A program made the position numbers and the translations under genes. Of a DNA stretch of 64,000 nucleotides, positions 43,397-53,484 are shown one piece after another. The notes under the pieces were generated by a model. The model was not told the origin of the DNA, did not search any database, and saw only the letters and a list, made by a program, of their open reading frames with translations. Source of the DNA: an uncultured Verrucomicrobiota bacterium (lineage in GTDB: Bacteria; Verrucomicrobiota; Verrucomicrobiia; Verrucomicrobiales; Verrucomicrobiaceae); the NCBI GenBank assembly GCA_903838675.1, contig CAILZI010000081.1, forward strand, positions 1 through 64,000. The letters are read 5' to 3'. How positions within the stretch are numbered: position 1 is the stretch's first letter; every line of letters starts with the position of its first letter.

Positions 43397-43891
43397 ATGA
43401 AAAGGATCATCCTGCGACTCCTGCTGGTACTGTTTCTGATCGAGGGCCTGTGGCTGGCATGGTGGGTTTTCGGGCGTTCGCCGGAAGATCAGGTGCGTGC
43501 CGCACAGGCGAACCTGATTCAGGCGGTCGAAAAGCGTGACTGGAAGGGGCTGGAGAAGATGATGGCCCCCAGCTACACCGATGCCTACGGCCACAACCGC
43601 GACACCGCGATCCAAGACGGGCGCAAGTATTTCAGCGGGTTCTTCACGCTGACCTTGAAGACCGATCAAACCACGGTCCGGGCGGCCAAAGGGCAGGGCA
43701 TGGTGACTGCAATGATCCGCCTCGAAGGCAATGGCGTGGGGTACAGCCAGATGATCGTGGGGCATGTGAACCAGTATACCGAGCCATGGGTGTTCCACTG
43801 GAGCAATCCCGGCCGCTGGCCCTGGAACTGGCAGGTGAACATGATTCACCATGACCAGCTGCGTGGAGCTGCCACTTACGGCACTCCGTGA
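43397..43891 (+). CDS. Membrane-anchored small protein with NTF2-like domain
   Basis: A 164-residue protein with one N-terminal helix (IILRLLLVLFLIEGLWLAWWVFG). A soluble domain follows that begins AAQANLIQAVEKRDWKGLEKMMAPSYTDAYGHNRD, the usual entry to NTF2/SnoaL-like folds. The end (WVFHWSNPGRWPWNWQVNMIHHDQL) is unusually Trp/His-rich. It follows the MBL gene by 2 nt. Its 3' end overlaps the convergent aldo/keto reductase gene by 16 bp. No specific function can be assigned. Confidence 0.75.
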   Translation: MKRIILRLLLVLFLIEGLWLAWWVFGRSPEDQVRAAQANLIQAVEKRDWKGLEKMMAPSYTDAYGHNRDTAIQDGRKYFSGFFTLTLKTDQTTVRAAKGQGMVTAMIRLEGNGVGYSQMIVGHVNQYTEPWVFHWSNPGRWPWNWQVNMIHHDQLRGAATYGTP

Positions 43892-44796
43892 CCTTTGGCG
43901 GCCTCCCACAGGCCGTACCAGTCTTCGCGATCCAGCTTGATGTCCGCCGCCTTCACCACGGCCTGGATGCGTTCCAGCTTGTTCGTGCCGATGATCGGCA
44001 GCGGGCAGGAAGGATGGGCCATGATCCAGGCGTAGGCGAGCTGGTCGAGCGTGGCTCCGCCGTATTTGGCGGAAAGCTCGTCGGCCTTGGCATGGAGCCT
44101 GAGTGCTTCAGGGGTGGTTTTCTCCATCAAGGCACCTTTGGCCAGTGGCGACCATGCCATGGGCAAAATGCGCTGGCGCTGGCACTGGTCCGCCGTGCCG
44201 TCATAGATCGGGTCCATGTGCAGCAGGCTGAATTCGATTTGATTCGTCACCAGAGGCTGATCCATGCGTGAGTTCAGCAGGTCGAACTGATGGACATTGT
44301 AGTTCGAGACCCCGGCGCTGCGGATTTTGCCGTCCTTGAGCAGCTTGTTGAGGCCCTCGGCGGTTTCGTCAGCGCTGGTCAGCCAGTCGGGGCGATGAAC
44401 GAGAAGCAGGTCGATTTCATCAATGCCCATGAAGCGCAGCGATTTTTCCGCACTCTTGATGATTCGGGCGGCGGTGACGTTGTAGTGGGCCACTTTGCGG
44501 TCAGGATGATACTCGCAGGGTATGTAGATGCCGCATTTGGTGACGATCTCGATCTTGCTGCGGAAGGCGGGGTCCAGTTTCAGGGCACCGCCAATGGCCT
44601 CCTCGACCTTGTAAACACCGTAAATTTCCGCCGTGTCGAGGGTGGTGATGCCCAGGTCAGCGCAGGCCTTGAAGCGGCTGAGGAGCGCCTGCGGGGTGCA
44701 GTTGGCCGGGTCTTCTTCATCGAGAATGCGCCAGGTGCCATAGACGAGGCGGGAGAACTCAGGACCGTTGGGGGCGATTTTGTGGCGGGTGATCAT
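43876..44796 (-). CDS. Aldo/keto reductase
   Basis: A 306-residue NADPH-dependent oxidoreductase. The catalytic region is TTLDTAEIYGVYKVEEAIGGAL (Asp and Tyr of the tetrad), followed by IVTKCGIY (Lys) and IDLLLVHRPDW (His). SAGVSNYNVHQFDLL and AWSPLAKGALM match the YdhF-type oxidoreductase group, and PIIGTNKLERI binds the cofactor. The start at 44796 (MITRHKIAP) is the family start; an upstream ATG at 44847 lies in the rpsT terminator. Confidence 0.92.
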   Translation of the reverse strand: MITRHKIAPNGPEFSRLVYGTWRILDEEDPANCTPQALLSRFKACADLGITTLDTAEIYGVYKVEEAIGGALKLDPAFRSKIEIVTKCGIYIPCEYHPDRKVAHYNVTAARIIKSAEKSLRFMGIDEIDLLLVHRPDWLTSADETAEGLNKLLKDGKIRSAGVSNYNVHQFDLLNSRMDQPLVTNQIEFSLLHMDPIYDGTADQCQRQRILPMAWSPLAKGALMEKTTPEALRLHAKADELSAKYGGATLDQLAYAWIMAHPSCPLPIIGTNKLERIQAVVKAADIKLDREDWYGLWEAAKGHGVP

Positions 44797-44840
44797 GGGT
44801 GGGTGATCTTTGCTGGTCTGGCCTCGTCCGACAAACAAAA

Positions 44841-44864
44841 ACGGCATCTCTTGCGAGATGCCGT
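44841..44864 (-). terminator. Rho-independent terminator of rpsT
   Basis: A perfect 10-bp stem ACGGCATCTC/GAGATGCCGT closes a 4-nt loop. On the minus strand it is followed by TTTTGTTTGT. It lies about 31 nt past the rpsT stop. Confidence 0.85.
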
Positions 44865-44895
44865 GTGGAAATCGTGGTTGGAACGAGCGGGCCGT

Positions 44896-45162
44896 TTACT
44901 TCGTCAGGGCGCTGACCTTGACGGCGAGGCGGCTCTTCAGACGGGAGGAGGTGTTTTTCTTGAGCACCTTGGTCTTGGCGGCCTTGTCGGTGGCGGAAGC
45001 AAATTCGCTGAGGCAGGCTGCGGCTGCGGCTGCGTCTTTTTTGTCCAAAGCGGCGATCACCTTCTTGCGCAGGGTGCGAATGCGGCTTTTCACCGTCTGA
45101 TTGTGAGCGGTGCGGACCGTCGTTTTGCGGATGTCTTTTTCTGCGGAGCGGATGTTGGCCAT
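44896..45162 (-). CDS. rpsT: 30S ribosomal protein S20
   Basis: An 88-residue, highly basic protein that binds 16S rRNA in the small subunit. The N-terminus (MANIRSAEKDIRKTTVRTAHN) and the helical, Lys/Arg/Ala-rich remainder ending in KNTSSRLKSRLAVKVSAL are typical of S20. The ATG at 45162 gives the standard length; the frame is open further upstream, but that part is not S20. A strong terminator follows. It is divergent from a small gene at 45286 over a 123-bp region. Confidence 0.96.
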   Translation of the reverse strand: MANIRSAEKDIRKTTVRTAHNQTVKSRIRTLRKKVIAALDKKDAAAAAACLSEFASATDKAAKTKVLKKNTSSRLKSRLAVKVSALTK

Positions 45163-45285
45163 AAAAGGAGCGGCGAGAATAGGACGACACCTCCCTCCTG
45201 TCAAACTGGAATCCTGTCTGAGAACAACTGGCAGGTTTTGCTTGGCTCTGGAAGGCAATTCCGGTAGAACCTTTGCACACCACCC

Positions 45286-45546
45286 ATGATCGAAGTCGAA
45301 ATCTACGCGCCCGGCCTCCGTTCTGAGTCCATTGTGATGCAGCTCCGCAACCAGATGGACCACTTTCCCAAGGTCCGGTACAAGGTGGATACCCGCCATG
45401 ATCTGGTTTATTTCGAGATCGACAAGCCAGGAGACATCAGCCAGATGGAAATTCACCAGATTTTCGAGGCCATTGATCTCGAACCCCGGTTCGTCGGCCA
45501 GATTCCTGAGGAACTGCGCACGGGTCAGACCACGCGACTGTCCTAG
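45286..45546 (+). CDS. Small conserved-looking protein, unknown function
   Basis: An 86-residue soluble protein (MIEVEIYAPGLRSESIVMQL...). Two beta-alpha-beta halves (IEVEIYAPG + helix SIVMQLRNQM; DLVYFEIDKPG + helix MEIHQIFEAI) suggest a ferredoxin-like fold, similar in outline to HMA-type domains but without the CxxC metal motif. Its stop codon overlaps that of the convergent SufE-like gene in the palindrome CTAG. No function is assigned. Confidence 0.72.
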   Translation: MIEVEIYAPGLRSESIVMQLRNQMDHFPKVRYKVDTRHDLVYFEIDKPGDISQMEIHQIFEAIDLEPRFVGQIPEELRTGQTTRLS

Positions 45547-45989
45547 TTCAGCTCCTGCTGCAGCGCCTTGGCCGCTTGTTTCATGCGGCCTAGTACATAA
45601 TACACCGTCTGGCTGCGCAGCCGAACCAGGTCAGCGCCCACGATTCTCGGCACAAAGTCCTGCGGAACTGCCAGGACCTCCGCGAGTGTTGCCCCATTCA
45701 GCCCCCGGCACAGGATGGTGGCCATCGCTTTTGTCAGTGTCTGCACCTTAGGCCCCAGACTGATGGCAAAGTGCACATGGTCTCCATGTTCGAGCCGGGC
45801 ATGCACCCCGACCGTGTCCGTGCATTCCGCATCATGCCGCACATCCTCCAGATCGAACTTTTCGCCCTCCTTCGGCGCGTGAGCCGCAGCGGCAGACGCC
45901 AGATCGATCAAATTCTCCCTCCGCTCGCCTTCCGGCAGCGATTCGAAAAAGGAGATCAGTTCGCCCAAGGCGGCGGGGTAGTCGGCCAT
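45543..45989 (-). CDS. SufE-like Fe-S assembly protein
   Basis: A 148-residue cytoplasmic protein. The order of elements fits SufE/CsdE sulfur acceptors, which receive persulfide from SufS: N-terminal helix ELISFFESLPEGERRENLIDLA, a possible active cysteine in HDAECTDTVGVH, FAISLGPKVQTLTKAMATILCRGLNGATLAEVLAVP and FVPRIVGADLVRLRSQTVYYVLGRMKQAA. The canonical GCQS active loop is not present, so it belongs to a divergent branch. It starts 2 nt after the stop of the PmoA-like gene and is probably cotranscribed with it. No suf genes are nearby. Confidence 0.78.
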   Translation of the reverse strand: MADYPAALGELISFFESLPEGERRENLIDLASAAAAHAPKEGEKFDLEDVRHDAECTDTVGVHARLEHGDHVHFAISLGPKVQTLTKAMATILCRGLNGATLAEVLAVPQDFVPRIVGADLVRLRSQTVYYVLGRMKQAAKALQQELN

Positions 45990-45991
45990 GC

Positions 45992-46969
45992 TCACTTCTT
46001 GGCCGGTTTGAGCGCCAAATCCACCACGGGCATTTCGATGAATTTCTGCCACTGTGCCTCACTCTCGGCCTGCGAAGCCACTCCGTCATGCACCCACAGG
46101 GCGTAGCGGACGCGCAGCTTTTTCGCTTCGGTGACCTCCACGGGGGTGTCCAGGCTCAGGCAGCAGCCCATCCAGCCGTCGTTTCGCACGTGGAAGGCGG
46201 TTGGATTATGCGGATTTATGGGGTGATTCATCAGGGTGATGCCGCCGAAGCCGTCCCTGTCGTTCGTGATCCTACCGCTGTAGTCACACCAGCGCGCCGG
46301 TTTGCGAAAGATCGCCTCCTCATTGACCTGCCCTTCGGAGTTTAAAATTCGGCCGCCGCCGTCATGCACATCGATGCTCTTTGCCATCCGCACTGCCACC
46401 AGTCCGAAACCCGTGGCACCAAAGGTCGTCGTCTTTCCCTTGGGGGGTGAAAACTCCAGATCGATGATCATGAACCAGCTCTTCGCCCCGTCGATGGGGC
46501 GGATCTCCGTGCGCCGCACTTCGGTCATCTGGACCGACTTGTCCGCCTCGCTGATCCAACGGTTCACCATCCGCATGGAGGCGAATTCATCGGTGTCTTC
46601 GTAGCCTTCATGCGACACTTCTACATTCACGATGCGGCCCTGCTTCTTGGCGTAGTCTCCCCAGAAATCGAGATCGTTGACCATGTTGTGCGTCACCCAA
46701 ACGCTGTTGTGGTGCGAATGTGTGAGCGGATCATGTGGATGTCCCATGCGGGTGAGGCTTACATCCTTGGAAGCCCGGATCGGGTGCCAGAACGGCCGCA
46801 TGTCCTGGGGATCGAAATGCATGGCGGTCAGTTCACGCCCGTCGAGCTGAAACGAAGTGATGTGATGCGGCAGAGGAACGGCTTGCACCCGTGGGATGGG
46901 CTTCGCCGTGGGCAGCTGTGCCATAGCGACCGTCGCAGATGTCAAAAACAGGAGGAAGAGTTTCAGCAT
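45992..46969 (-). CDS. Secreted DUF6807 (PmoA-like) family protein
   Basis: A 325-residue protein with signal peptide MLKLFLLFLTSATVAMA. Characteristic blocks are PFWHPIRASKDVSLTR, HPHDPLTHSHHNSVW, DIDVHDGGGRILNS-like strands (here SIDVHDGGGRILNSEG) and GGITLMNHPINPHNPTAFHVRNDGWMG. The family was named after a proximity to methane oxygenase subunits and is widespread in PVC bacteria, often near sugar isomerases; its function is unknown. The His-rich HPHDPLTHSHHN could bind metal. It is divergent from a sugar isomerase over 90 bp, and the start at 46969 begins the signal peptide. Confidence 0.85.
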   Translation of the reverse strand: MLKLFLLFLTSATVAMAQLPTAKPIPRVQAVPLPHHITSFQLDGRELTAMHFDPQDMRPFWHPIRASKDVSLTRMGHPHDPLTHSHHNSVWVTHNMVNDLDFWGDYAKKQGRIVNVEVSHEGYEDTDEFASMRMVNRWISEADKSVQMTEVRRTEIRPIDGAKSWFMIIDLEFSPPKGKTTTFGATGFGLVAVRMAKSIDVHDGGGRILNSEGQVNEEAIFRKPARWCDYSGRITNDRDGFGGITLMNHPINPHNPTAFHVRNDGWMGCCLSLDTPVEVTEAKKLRVRYALWVHDGVASQAESEAQWQKFIEMPVVDLALKPAKK

Positions 46970-47059
46970 GTCTTCACAACGCAGCTTCTCGACCGCCTTT
47001 TCCATTCTCAGTTCTTCCATTTCGCCGAGAACTCGCCAGACTTCCTGCTCCACCCACCC

Positions 47060-47911
47060 ATGAAGCACATCCTTCTTTCACTCCTCCTCGCCACCGCATC
47101 CTTTGCGGCTACGATCCCTGAAGCCGCCAAAGTCGGCCAGTTTTATGCTGGCTGCCAGGCTTACAGCTTCCGCATGTACAACGTGTTTGAAGCCATCGAC
47201 AAGACCGCCCAGTGCGGTGGCAAGACCATCGAGTTCTATCCCGGCCAGAAGTTTTCCACTGCCAAGCCGGATGCGAAGTGGGACCACAACGCCACGCCGG
47301 AAATGATTGATGAAGTCATGAAGCACCTCGAAGCCAAGGGCCTTACTGCCGTTGGTTATGGTGTGGTCAAACTCGGCCAGGATGACGCTTCCAATCGCAA
47401 GATTTTTGAATTCTGCAAGAAGCTGGGCATTGGCGTGATCGTCACCGAGCCCGATGTGACCGCACTCGACAAGATCGAAGTCCTTGTGAAGGAATTCGAC
47501 ATCAAGATGGCCATCCACAACCATCCCAAGCGCCCGCTGGACCGCGCCTACATGTTCTGGGACCCGAACTATGTGCTCGATCTCGTCAAAAACCGCGACC
47601 CTCGCATGGGTTCCTGTGCAGACGTGGGCCACTGGGTGCGCAGCGGGCTGAACCCCGTGGATTGCATCAAGATCCTCAAGGGCCGCATCTTTGACAGCCA
47701 CATGAAGGACCTCACGGCCTTCGGTGACGTCAAGGCCTATGACCTTCCCTTTGGCACTGGCAAGAGCGACATTCCTGCCATCCTCGCTGAATACGCCGCC
47801 CAGGGCTATCCTGGCCCCCTTCACTGCGAGTATGAGCACAACTGGGAAACCAGCGTTCCTGAAATCACCCAGTGCCTGGACTTCGTGCGCAACTGGAAGC
47901 CTGCCAAGTAA
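47060..47911 (+). CDS. Secreted sugar phosphate isomerase/epimerase (AP_endonuc_2 TIM barrel)
   Basis: A 283-residue protein with signal peptide MKHILLSLLLATASFA. The fold is a xylose-isomerase-like TIM barrel: QAYSFRMYNVFEAIDKTAQCGGKTIEFYPG, LTAVGYGVV, MAIHNHPKRP, GSCADVGHWVRSGL, FDSHMKDL and LHCEYEHNWE contain the usual metal ligands (Glu, His, Asp, His). Its location outside the cytoplasm is typical of many PVC members, which act on ketosugars or inositols. It is divergent from the PmoA-like gene and ends at a strong terminator. The start at 47060 was chosen for the signal peptide; upstream frame is not coding. Confidence 0.9.
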   Translation: MKHILLSLLLATASFAATIPEAAKVGQFYAGCQAYSFRMYNVFEAIDKTAQCGGKTIEFYPGQKFSTAKPDAKWDHNATPEMIDEVMKHLEAKGLTAVGYGVVKLGQDDASNRKIFEFCKKLGIGVIVTEPDVTALDKIEVLVKEFDIKMAIHNHPKRPLDRAYMFWDPNYVLDLVKNRDPRMGSCADVGHWVRSGLNPVDCIKILKGRIFDSHMKDLTAFGDVKAYDLPFGTGKSDIPAILAEYAAQGYPGPLHCEYEHNWETSVPEITQCLDFVRNWKPAK

Positions 47912-47930
47912 GGCAGACGATTATCCCGAG

Positions 47931-47960
47931 AAGCCGGAGGCTGTGTCCTCCGGCTTTTTT
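47931..47960 (+). terminator. Rho-independent terminator after the sugar isomerase
   Basis: A 10-bp stem AAGCCGGAGG/CCTCCGGCTT with a 6-nt loop, followed by TTTTTT on the plus strand, 20 nt past the isomerase stop codon. Confidence 0.9.
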
Positions 47961-47964
47961 GTGC

Positions 47965-48957
47965 CTATTTGGCTTCACCCATCAGCTTCTTGACTGTTGG
48001 CTCAATGGCCTCGGCCCAGATGCGGTAGCCTTTTTCATTGGGGTGCAGGAAGTCAGGCATGATGTCCTTGGTGATCAAACCTTCAGGCGTGAGGAACTTC
48101 GGGCCGATGTCGAGGAAGGTGACGTTGTGAGTGCCGTTGAGTTTGGAGATGATGCCATTGATCTCGGCGATCTTTTCACGCTGCGGGTTGGGCTTTTCGC
48201 CGCGAGGGAAGATGCCCAGCAGGAGGATTTTGGATTGTGGCAGGCGCTTGTTGAACTCCTGCACGATGGCCTCGATGCCGGCGGCGATGTCTGGTGCGGA
48301 GCAGTTGCCGGTGTTGTTGGTGCCGATCATCATGACGACGAGCTTGGGGGCGATGCCGTCGATGGCACCGTGCTGGAGACGCCAGAGCACGTTTTCGGTT
48401 TTGTCCCAGCCGAAGCCGAGGTTTCCAGCATTGCGCGGGGCATAAAATTCACCCCAGGTCGGCTGGCCGCGCAATGCGTAGCTGTCGAACTGTTCGCCGC
48501 CGAAGAAATGCGTGATGGAGTCGCCAATGAAGAGAATCTGCGGCCTGGCTTTCTTTACGGCGGCACTGGTGAGCTCGTGACGTTTGGCCCAGTCATAGCT
48601 GGGCCAGCTGCGGTCCTGCGTCACGGGAACCACGGTACTCGGCAATGGTGGGTGGCCAGGCAGCGGTTCAAAGGCGGCCTGCGTGGCTTCGCTCATGGTT
48701 TTGCGGTCTTTGGAAAAAGTGCGCGCTTTTACTGTGCCGCCGGCGGCCAGGTCAATGGGGGCGAGGTAGGGATTTGATTTCGGGATGGGATCCGCACCGT
48801 CGAGTGTGTACAGGATTGTGGTGTCCGGTGTGGGGTTCTCGAGTGTAACGATGCCGCTTGGATTGCGGTGGATCGTGGGCGGCGCGAGTTGCAGCGCGGT
48901 TTGAGCGCAGAGCTGGGTGCTGAAAACAAGCAGGGAGAGAAGCAGGTGTTTGCTCAT
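47965..48957 (-). CDS. Secreted SGNH esterase with chitobiase-type C-terminal-like module
   Basis: A 330-residue protein with signal peptide MSKHLLLSLLVFSTQLCA. Residues about 25-85 resemble the CHB_HEX_C_1 sandwich (DTTILYTLDGADPIPKSNPYLAPIDL). The SGNH domain follows with ILFIGDSITH (Ser147), MMIGTNNTG (Asn in block III) and the Asp/His pair in DFLHPNEKGYRIW. It is closest in pattern to PAF-acetylhydrolase-beta/rhamnogalacturonan-acetylesterase-like secreted enzymes. It lies on the opposite strand to the sugar isomerase and 4 nt overlaps the next gene upstream. Confidence 0.9.
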   Translation of the reverse strand: MSKHLLLSLLVFSTQLCAQTALQLAPPTIHRNPSGIVTLENPTPDTTILYTLDGADPIPKSNPYLAPIDLAAGGTVKARTFSKDRKTMSEATQAAFEPLPGHPPLPSTVVPVTQDRSWPSYDWAKRHELTSAAVKKARPQILFIGDSITHFFGGEQFDSYALRGQPTWGEFYAPRNAGNLGFGWDKTENVLWRLQHGAIDGIAPKLVVMMIGTNNTGNCSAPDIAAGIEAIVQEFNKRLPQSKILLLGIFPRGEKPNPQREKIAEINGIISKLNGTHNVTFLDIGPKFLTPEGLITKDIMPDFLHPNEKGYRIWAEAIEPTVKKLMGEAK

Positions 48958-49367
48958 AGAAGTGTGAGACTAACGAGAATGCCACGAGCTGTCCATGCGA
49001 GCGTGCGGATCCAGTTGGTGAGAAGGAGCCGCTCGATAAGAGGGGTGTCGAACCCGCGCATGAGCCGGGTGTGGATGGGGGCTTGAAACACCGCCGTGGA
49101 GAGCCAGACGACGGGGATCAGGCCCGTGCTGAGAATGAACGTCAGCGTCCGCTGTCCTGCATAAAGCAGCCATGCGGCGGTGGTGGCCTCGATAAACAGC
49201 AAGGGCGCAACGATGAGGCCGATGCGGAAGCAGTGGGCGAAGTGATAATCGCGAAACTCCGCCGGGGCCACGCGACGGAACTGCGGGTAAACGAGGATCT
49301 GAACGACCCAGATCAGACCGACGAGCATCCATGTTGCTGCGAGGTGGATGGAGTCGAGCAAAGTCAT
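48954..49367 (-). CDS. Four-helix membrane protein, unknown function
   Basis: A 137-residue protein with four predicted membrane segments (LAATWMLVGLIWVVQILVYP, GLIVAPLLFIEATTAAWLLYA, FILSTGLIPVVWLSTAVF, TNWIRTLAWTARGILVSL). The FRDYHFAHCFRIGLIVAPLLFIE block, with two histidines near the membrane face, is shared with a widespread family without a firm function. The start at 49367 was chosen. An upstream ATG at 49493 would add an extra hydrophobic leader but overlaps the next gene's upstream region. It overlaps the SGNH esterase gene by 4 nt. Confidence 0.75.
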   Translation of the reverse strand: MTLLDSIHLAATWMLVGLIWVVQILVYPQFRRVAPAEFRDYHFAHCFRIGLIVAPLLFIEATTAAWLLYAGQRTLTFILSTGLIPVVWLSTAVFQAPIHTRLMRGFDTPLIERLLLTNWIRTLAWTARGILVSLTLL

Positions 49368-49565
49368 CGTGGCCAGGGCTGCAGAAGTCGGAGCAATGAG
49401 CGCATTGGAGAAGAGAAAGATGGCAGGCACTAGAAGGCTTGGGAAGAGCGTTTTTTGGACAGAAAGAACGTGAGAGACATGGCCACGAAGCACCTCGGGC
49501 TGGCGGGCTCAGTACACGGAAGAGCAAAAGAGTGGCGGCTTCAGCCGCGTAGTTGCCTGTGCTCC

Positions 49566-52049
49566 ATGCCATTTCACCTTACCGTCTTACATCGTGCCCA
49601 TGTCCGCGCCTTGAGCAGCGGCGTGCTGGCACTGCTGTCTTCGGCTGTGCTGGCGGTGGATTACGAAAAGGAGATCAAGCCCCTGCTCAAGGAGCGCTGC
49701 TACGCCTGCCATGGGGCTTTGAAACAAAAGGCCGACCTCCGTCTCGACACCGCCGCCGCCATGCGCAAGGGCGGTGATAATGGCGATATCCTGGCGGGTG
49801 CTCCATCACTCCTGCTGCAGCGTGTGACAACCCCCGACAAGTCCGACCGCATGCCACCCGAGGGCGAAGGCTCCATGCTAACCACGGAGCAGGTGGCCAA
49901 ACTGCAGGCATGGCTTGCCGCTGGTGCTCCGGCTCCTGCGCAAGAAAAGCCTGAGGATGATCCGCGTGCGCACTGGGCCTACCAGGCACCGCAATCTTCA
50001 GGCAGGCCACTGGATGCACTGCTGGCGGCGCGGCTGGCGTCAAAAAATCTCAAACCCCAGGCCGAGGCTGCTCCGGAGATATGGCTGCGCCGCGTGTATT
50101 TGGATCTCATCGGTCTGCCGCCCTCAGCGGAACAGGTCACTCTGTTTTTGCGGGACACCTCTCTGCCTGCGCGCCGCCGTGTGGTGGATGAGCTGCTCGC
50201 CACGCCACAGTACGGCGAGCGCTGGGCCCGCCACTTCATGGACCTCTGGCGCTACTGTGACTGGTATGGCCTCGGCCCACAGCTCCGCCACAGCCAGAAG
50301 CACCTCTGGCACTGGCGTGACTGGATCGTCGAATCCCTGAACGGAGACAAAGGCTACGACCGCATGATCGTGGAACAGCTCGCCGGTGATGAACTCGCCC
50401 CCGGAGATCGCGACACTCTCCGCGCCACTGGCTTCCTGGCCCGCAGCTACTATCTGTTCAACCGCACCACGTGGCTGGACGAAACCATCGAGCATACCTG
50501 CCGTGCCTTTCTCGGCGTGACGATGCAGTGTGTGAAATGCCACGATCACAAATACGATCCCATCGAGCAGGCCGACTACTACCGCATGCGCGCCATCTTC
50601 GAACCGATGCATGTGCGTCTCGATCCCTGGCAGGGCGAACCTGACTTCGAGAAAAACGGCCTGCCGCGCGTCTTTGATCTGCATCTCGACCAGCAGACCT
50701 TCCGTCACGTGCGTGGCGACGAAAAAAACGAGGACAAATCGAAACCGCTGGCGCCCGGCATTCCCCAGGTGCTTGCCTTCACCTCGTTTCAACCTGCAGT
50801 GTTGAAGCTGCCGCCAAGCTCCGCACGTCCAGTGCTCCTGCCGTTTGTGCTCCGTGATCATCTGCATGTCGCGGATCAGCAGCTCGAAGCAGCGCAAAAG
50901 GAGAATGCCCCTGCCGCCATCAAAGCCGCCAGCCTGCGCACGGCGATGATTCAGGCCGCGTACGCGGCGGATCTGGTCAGGAATGACAAGACCATCGCCG
51001 CCGCTGCCGCATTGGCCGAGGCACGCTACCTCGTCGCCAAAGCCGAACTCGATCTCGCGAAAGCAGAGAGTGATCCGAAGGCCAAGGACGACGAAAAGAA
51101 AATCAAGGCCGCGCGTGATGCTCTCACCAAAGCTCAAAATAAAGCAGCCTCTCCGGGTGAAGCCTACACCTCGCTGCCTGCCAGCCTGAAAGCGCAGGAA
51201 GGGCCCACGGAAAGCACCAATGCTGCTGTGCAGACGTATCCCGAGACCAGCACCGGTCGCAGGCTCGCCTTTGCGCAATGGGTGGCCGACAAACGCAATC
51301 CGCTCACCGCCCGCGTGGTGGTGAATCAAGTTTGGATGCGGCACTTCGGCGCCTCCCTCGTTGCCAGCATGGATGACTTTGGCCGCCGCTCACCTCCGCC
51401 CCTGCATCAGGACATCCTCGACACGCTCACCGTTGAATTCATGAACAACGGCTGGAGCCTGAAGCATCTTCACCGCGCCATGGTTCTCTCAGAGCTGTAC
51501 CGCCGCAGTTCTTCCAACGCAGGAGTTGATGCCAAAACTTTGGCCGCTGATCCTGACAACGCCTTCTTCTGGCGCATGAACCCACGCCGCATGGAGAGCC
51601 AGGTCGTGCGCGACAGCCTGCTGCGTCTCGCCGGGAAACTCGACCTCACTCTCGGTGGCCCCAGCCTCACGCCGGCAGCTTCGGAAACGAGTCCGCGTCG
51701 TTCGCTCTACTTCATTCAGAACGCTGACGTCGAGGACCGTTTCCTCGCAACGTTCGACAACGCCAATGTCCTTGAATGCTACCGCCGCAACGAAAGTGTG
51801 GTGCCACAGCAGGCGCTGGCTCTGACCAACAGCAGGCTCAGCCGCGAATGCGCCGATGCCCTGGCGGAAAAACTCGGCAGGCTTGATGACAAGGCATTCA
51901 TGGAAGAGTCTTTCCTCGCCATCCTCAGCCGCCCGCCGACGGCCGCCGAGCGCGAAGTGAGCATGGCAGGTTTCGTGGCCTTGGATCACAACCGCAGCCT
52001 CTTTTTGCAGGCACTCCTCAATCACAACGACTTCGTCACCCTGCGATGA
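49566..52049 (+). CDS. DUF1549/DUF1553 protein with N-terminal planctomycete cytochrome c
   Basis: An 827-residue secreted protein with signal region [18 protein letters not shown] PSCyt1-type haem motif CYACHG (45-50) is followed by [15 protein letters not shown]1549 (about 125-335) has [38 protein letters not shown] and [18 protein letters not shown]. An Ala/Lys-rich coiled-coil-like insert spans about 445-535. DUF1553 (about 560-820) has [56 protein letters not shown] and [15 protein letters not shown]. It overlaps the following DUF1501 gene by ATGA. Confidence 0.93.
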   Translation: MPFHLTVLHRAHVRALSSGVLALLSSAVLAVDYEKEIKPLLKERCYACHGALKQKADLRLDTAAAMRKGGDNGDILAGAPSLLLQRVTTPDKSDRMPPEGEGSMLTTEQVAKLQAWLAAGAPAPAQEKPEDDPRAHWAYQAPQSSGRPLDALLAARLASKNLKPQAEAAPEIWLRRVYLDLIGLPPSAEQVTLFLRDTSLPARRRVVDELLATPQYGERWARHFMDLWRYCDWYGLGPQLRHSQKHLWHWRDWIVESLNGDKGYDRMIVEQLAGDELAPGDRDTLRATGFLARSYYLFNRTTWLDETIEHTCRAFLGVTMQCVKCHDHKYDPIEQADYYRMRAIFEPMHVRLDPWQGEPDFEKNGLPRVFDLHLDQQTFRHVRGDEKNEDKSKPLAPGIPQVLAFTSFQPAVLKLPPSSARPVLLPFVLRDHLHVADQQLEAAQKENAPAAIKAASLRTAMIQAAYAADLVRNDKTIAAAAALAEARYLVAKAELDLAKAESDPKAKDDEKKIKAARDALTKAQNKAASPGEAYTSLPASLKAQEGPTESTNAAVQTYPETSTGRRLAFAQWVADKRNPLTARVVVNQVWMRHFGASLVASMDDFGRRSPPPLHQDILDTLTVEFMNNGWSLKHLHRAMVLSELYRRSSSNAGVDAKTLAADPDNAFFWRMNPRRMESQVVRDSLLRLAGKLDLTLGGPSLTPAASETSPRRSLYFIQNADVEDRFLATFDNANVLECYRRNESVVPQQALALTNSRLSRECADALAEKLGRLDDKAFMEESFLAILSRPPTAAEREVSMAGFVALDHNRSLFLQALLNHNDFVTLR

Positions 52050-53470
52050 CCCCGCGACTTCCACCCACGCCTTTCTTGCGCCGCGATGTCCTCGGCGGAC
52101 TCGGCAGCATTGCCATGGCGTCCATGCTCCGAGGAGAGGAAGCATGGCAGCCCCCGGATGGGCTGCCGATGATCCCCCAGCGGACCAAGCGTGTGATCTG
52201 GCTCTTCATGCGCGGTGGGGTGAGCCACATGGAGAGCTTTGACCCCAAGCCCATGCTCACGAAGTATGCGGGCAAGTCCATCGGCGAGACGCCTTACAAG
52301 GACGTACAGAATCCCGAGAAGCTCAAGAAGGTGCGCGTGGTGGTGGTGAACGATGCGAACGGTCAGCAGCGCAACGTCATCTATCCGCTGCAAACCGGCT
52401 TCAAGCGCTACGGGGAGTGCGGAGTGGAGATCAGCGACTGGTTTCCGCACATTGGCTCATGCGCGGACGAGATCGCCTTCATCCGCAGCATGTGGACCAC
52501 GGATGACAATCACGGCGCGCAGGTGCAGTTCCACAGCGGCAGACACATGCTGGAACCACGCGTGCCGACGCTCGGCGCGTGGGTGACCTATGGCCTCGGC
52601 TCGATGACGGACAATCTGCCTTCCTTCATCAACATGGGGCCACGTTTTTTCGATGTTCGGGACGGCCACTATCTCGGCCCCGCTTATGACGCCGTGAACT
52701 TAAAGGTGGACCCGAAGAACCCGCTCACTTATGCCGCTCCGGAGTTTCAGATTGGCAGGTCGCAGCAGGAGGCCCAGTTTGATCTCATTCATCGGCTCAA
52801 TGGATTGAATGCAGAGCAGTATCCCGGAGACAAGACGCTCGCTGCGCGCATGAAGAGCTACCAGCTTGCCTTCAACATGCAGACCGCCGTGCCGGAGACG
52901 ATGAATCTCGATGCCGAGAGCGCGGAGACTAAAAAACTCTACGGCATGGATGACAAGGTGGCGGAGCCGTTTGCGCGGCAGCTCATTGTGGCGCGTCGTC
53001 TGGCAGAGCGTGGGGTGCGCTTCATCCAGCTTCAGCATGGCGATGGTGCGGCTGGTGCCTGGGACTCGCATTCCGGGCTGAAGAAGAACCACTCCAGCCT
53101 CGCGCAGCAGGTAGACAAGCCCATATCCGGCCTGCTGAAGGATCTCAAACAGCGTGGCATGCTGAATGACACGCTCGTCGTTTTTGCCACCGAATTTGGC
53201 CGCACGCCCGGCTCGCAGGGCAGCGATGGGCGCGATCATCATCCGTATGGCTTCAGCGTGTGGATGGCTGGCGGCGGCATCAAGGGAGGCACGATCCACG
53301 GCGGCACCGATGAGCTCGGCTTTCATCCTGTGGAGCACCCGCACTATGTGACGGATGTGCATGCCACCATTCTGCATGTGCTTGGCCTCGATCCGCACCG
53401 TCTGGAAATCCCCGGCCGCAAGCGGCTGGAGCGTGATTTCGGCAGGGTGATTCCGCAGATCCTGGCGTGA
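52046..53470 (+). CDS. DUF1501 family protein
   Basis: A 474-residue protein with a short twin-arginine-like leader ([21 protein letters not shown]). Family motifs are [83 protein letters not shown] and the terminal [21 protein letters not shown]. It is a paralogue of the protein at 32856 but longer and in the form usually paired with PSCyt1-DUF1549 proteins. It is translationally coupled to the gene upstream. Confidence 0.93.
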   Translation: MTPRLPPTPFLRRDVLGGLGSIAMASMLRGEEAWQPPDGLPMIPQRTKRVIWLFMRGGVSHMESFDPKPMLTKYAGKSIGETPYKDVQNPEKLKKVRVVVVNDANGQQRNVIYPLQTGFKRYGECGVEISDWFPHIGSCADEIAFIRSMWTTDDNHGAQVQFHSGRHMLEPRVPTLGAWVTYGLGSMTDNLPSFINMGPRFFDVRDGHYLGPAYDAVNLKVDPKNPLTYAAPEFQIGRSQQEAQFDLIHRLNGLNAEQYPGDKTLAARMKSYQLAFNMQTAVPETMNLDAESAETKKLYGMDDKVAEPFARQLIVARRLAERGVRFIQLQHGDGAAGAWDSHSGLKKNHSSLAQQVDKPISGLLKDLKQRGMLNDTLVVFATEFGRTPGSQGSDGRDHHPYGFSVWMAGGGIKGGTIHGGTDELGFHPVEHPHYVTDVHATILHVLGLDPHRLEIPGRKRLERDFGRVIPQILA

Positions 53471-53484
53471 GGTGAAAATATCAG

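Noticed and set aside
46610..47059. Extended N-terminus for the sugar isomerase.
   Set aside because: The upstream frame is antisense to the PmoA-like gene; the ATG at 47060 starts a good signal peptide.
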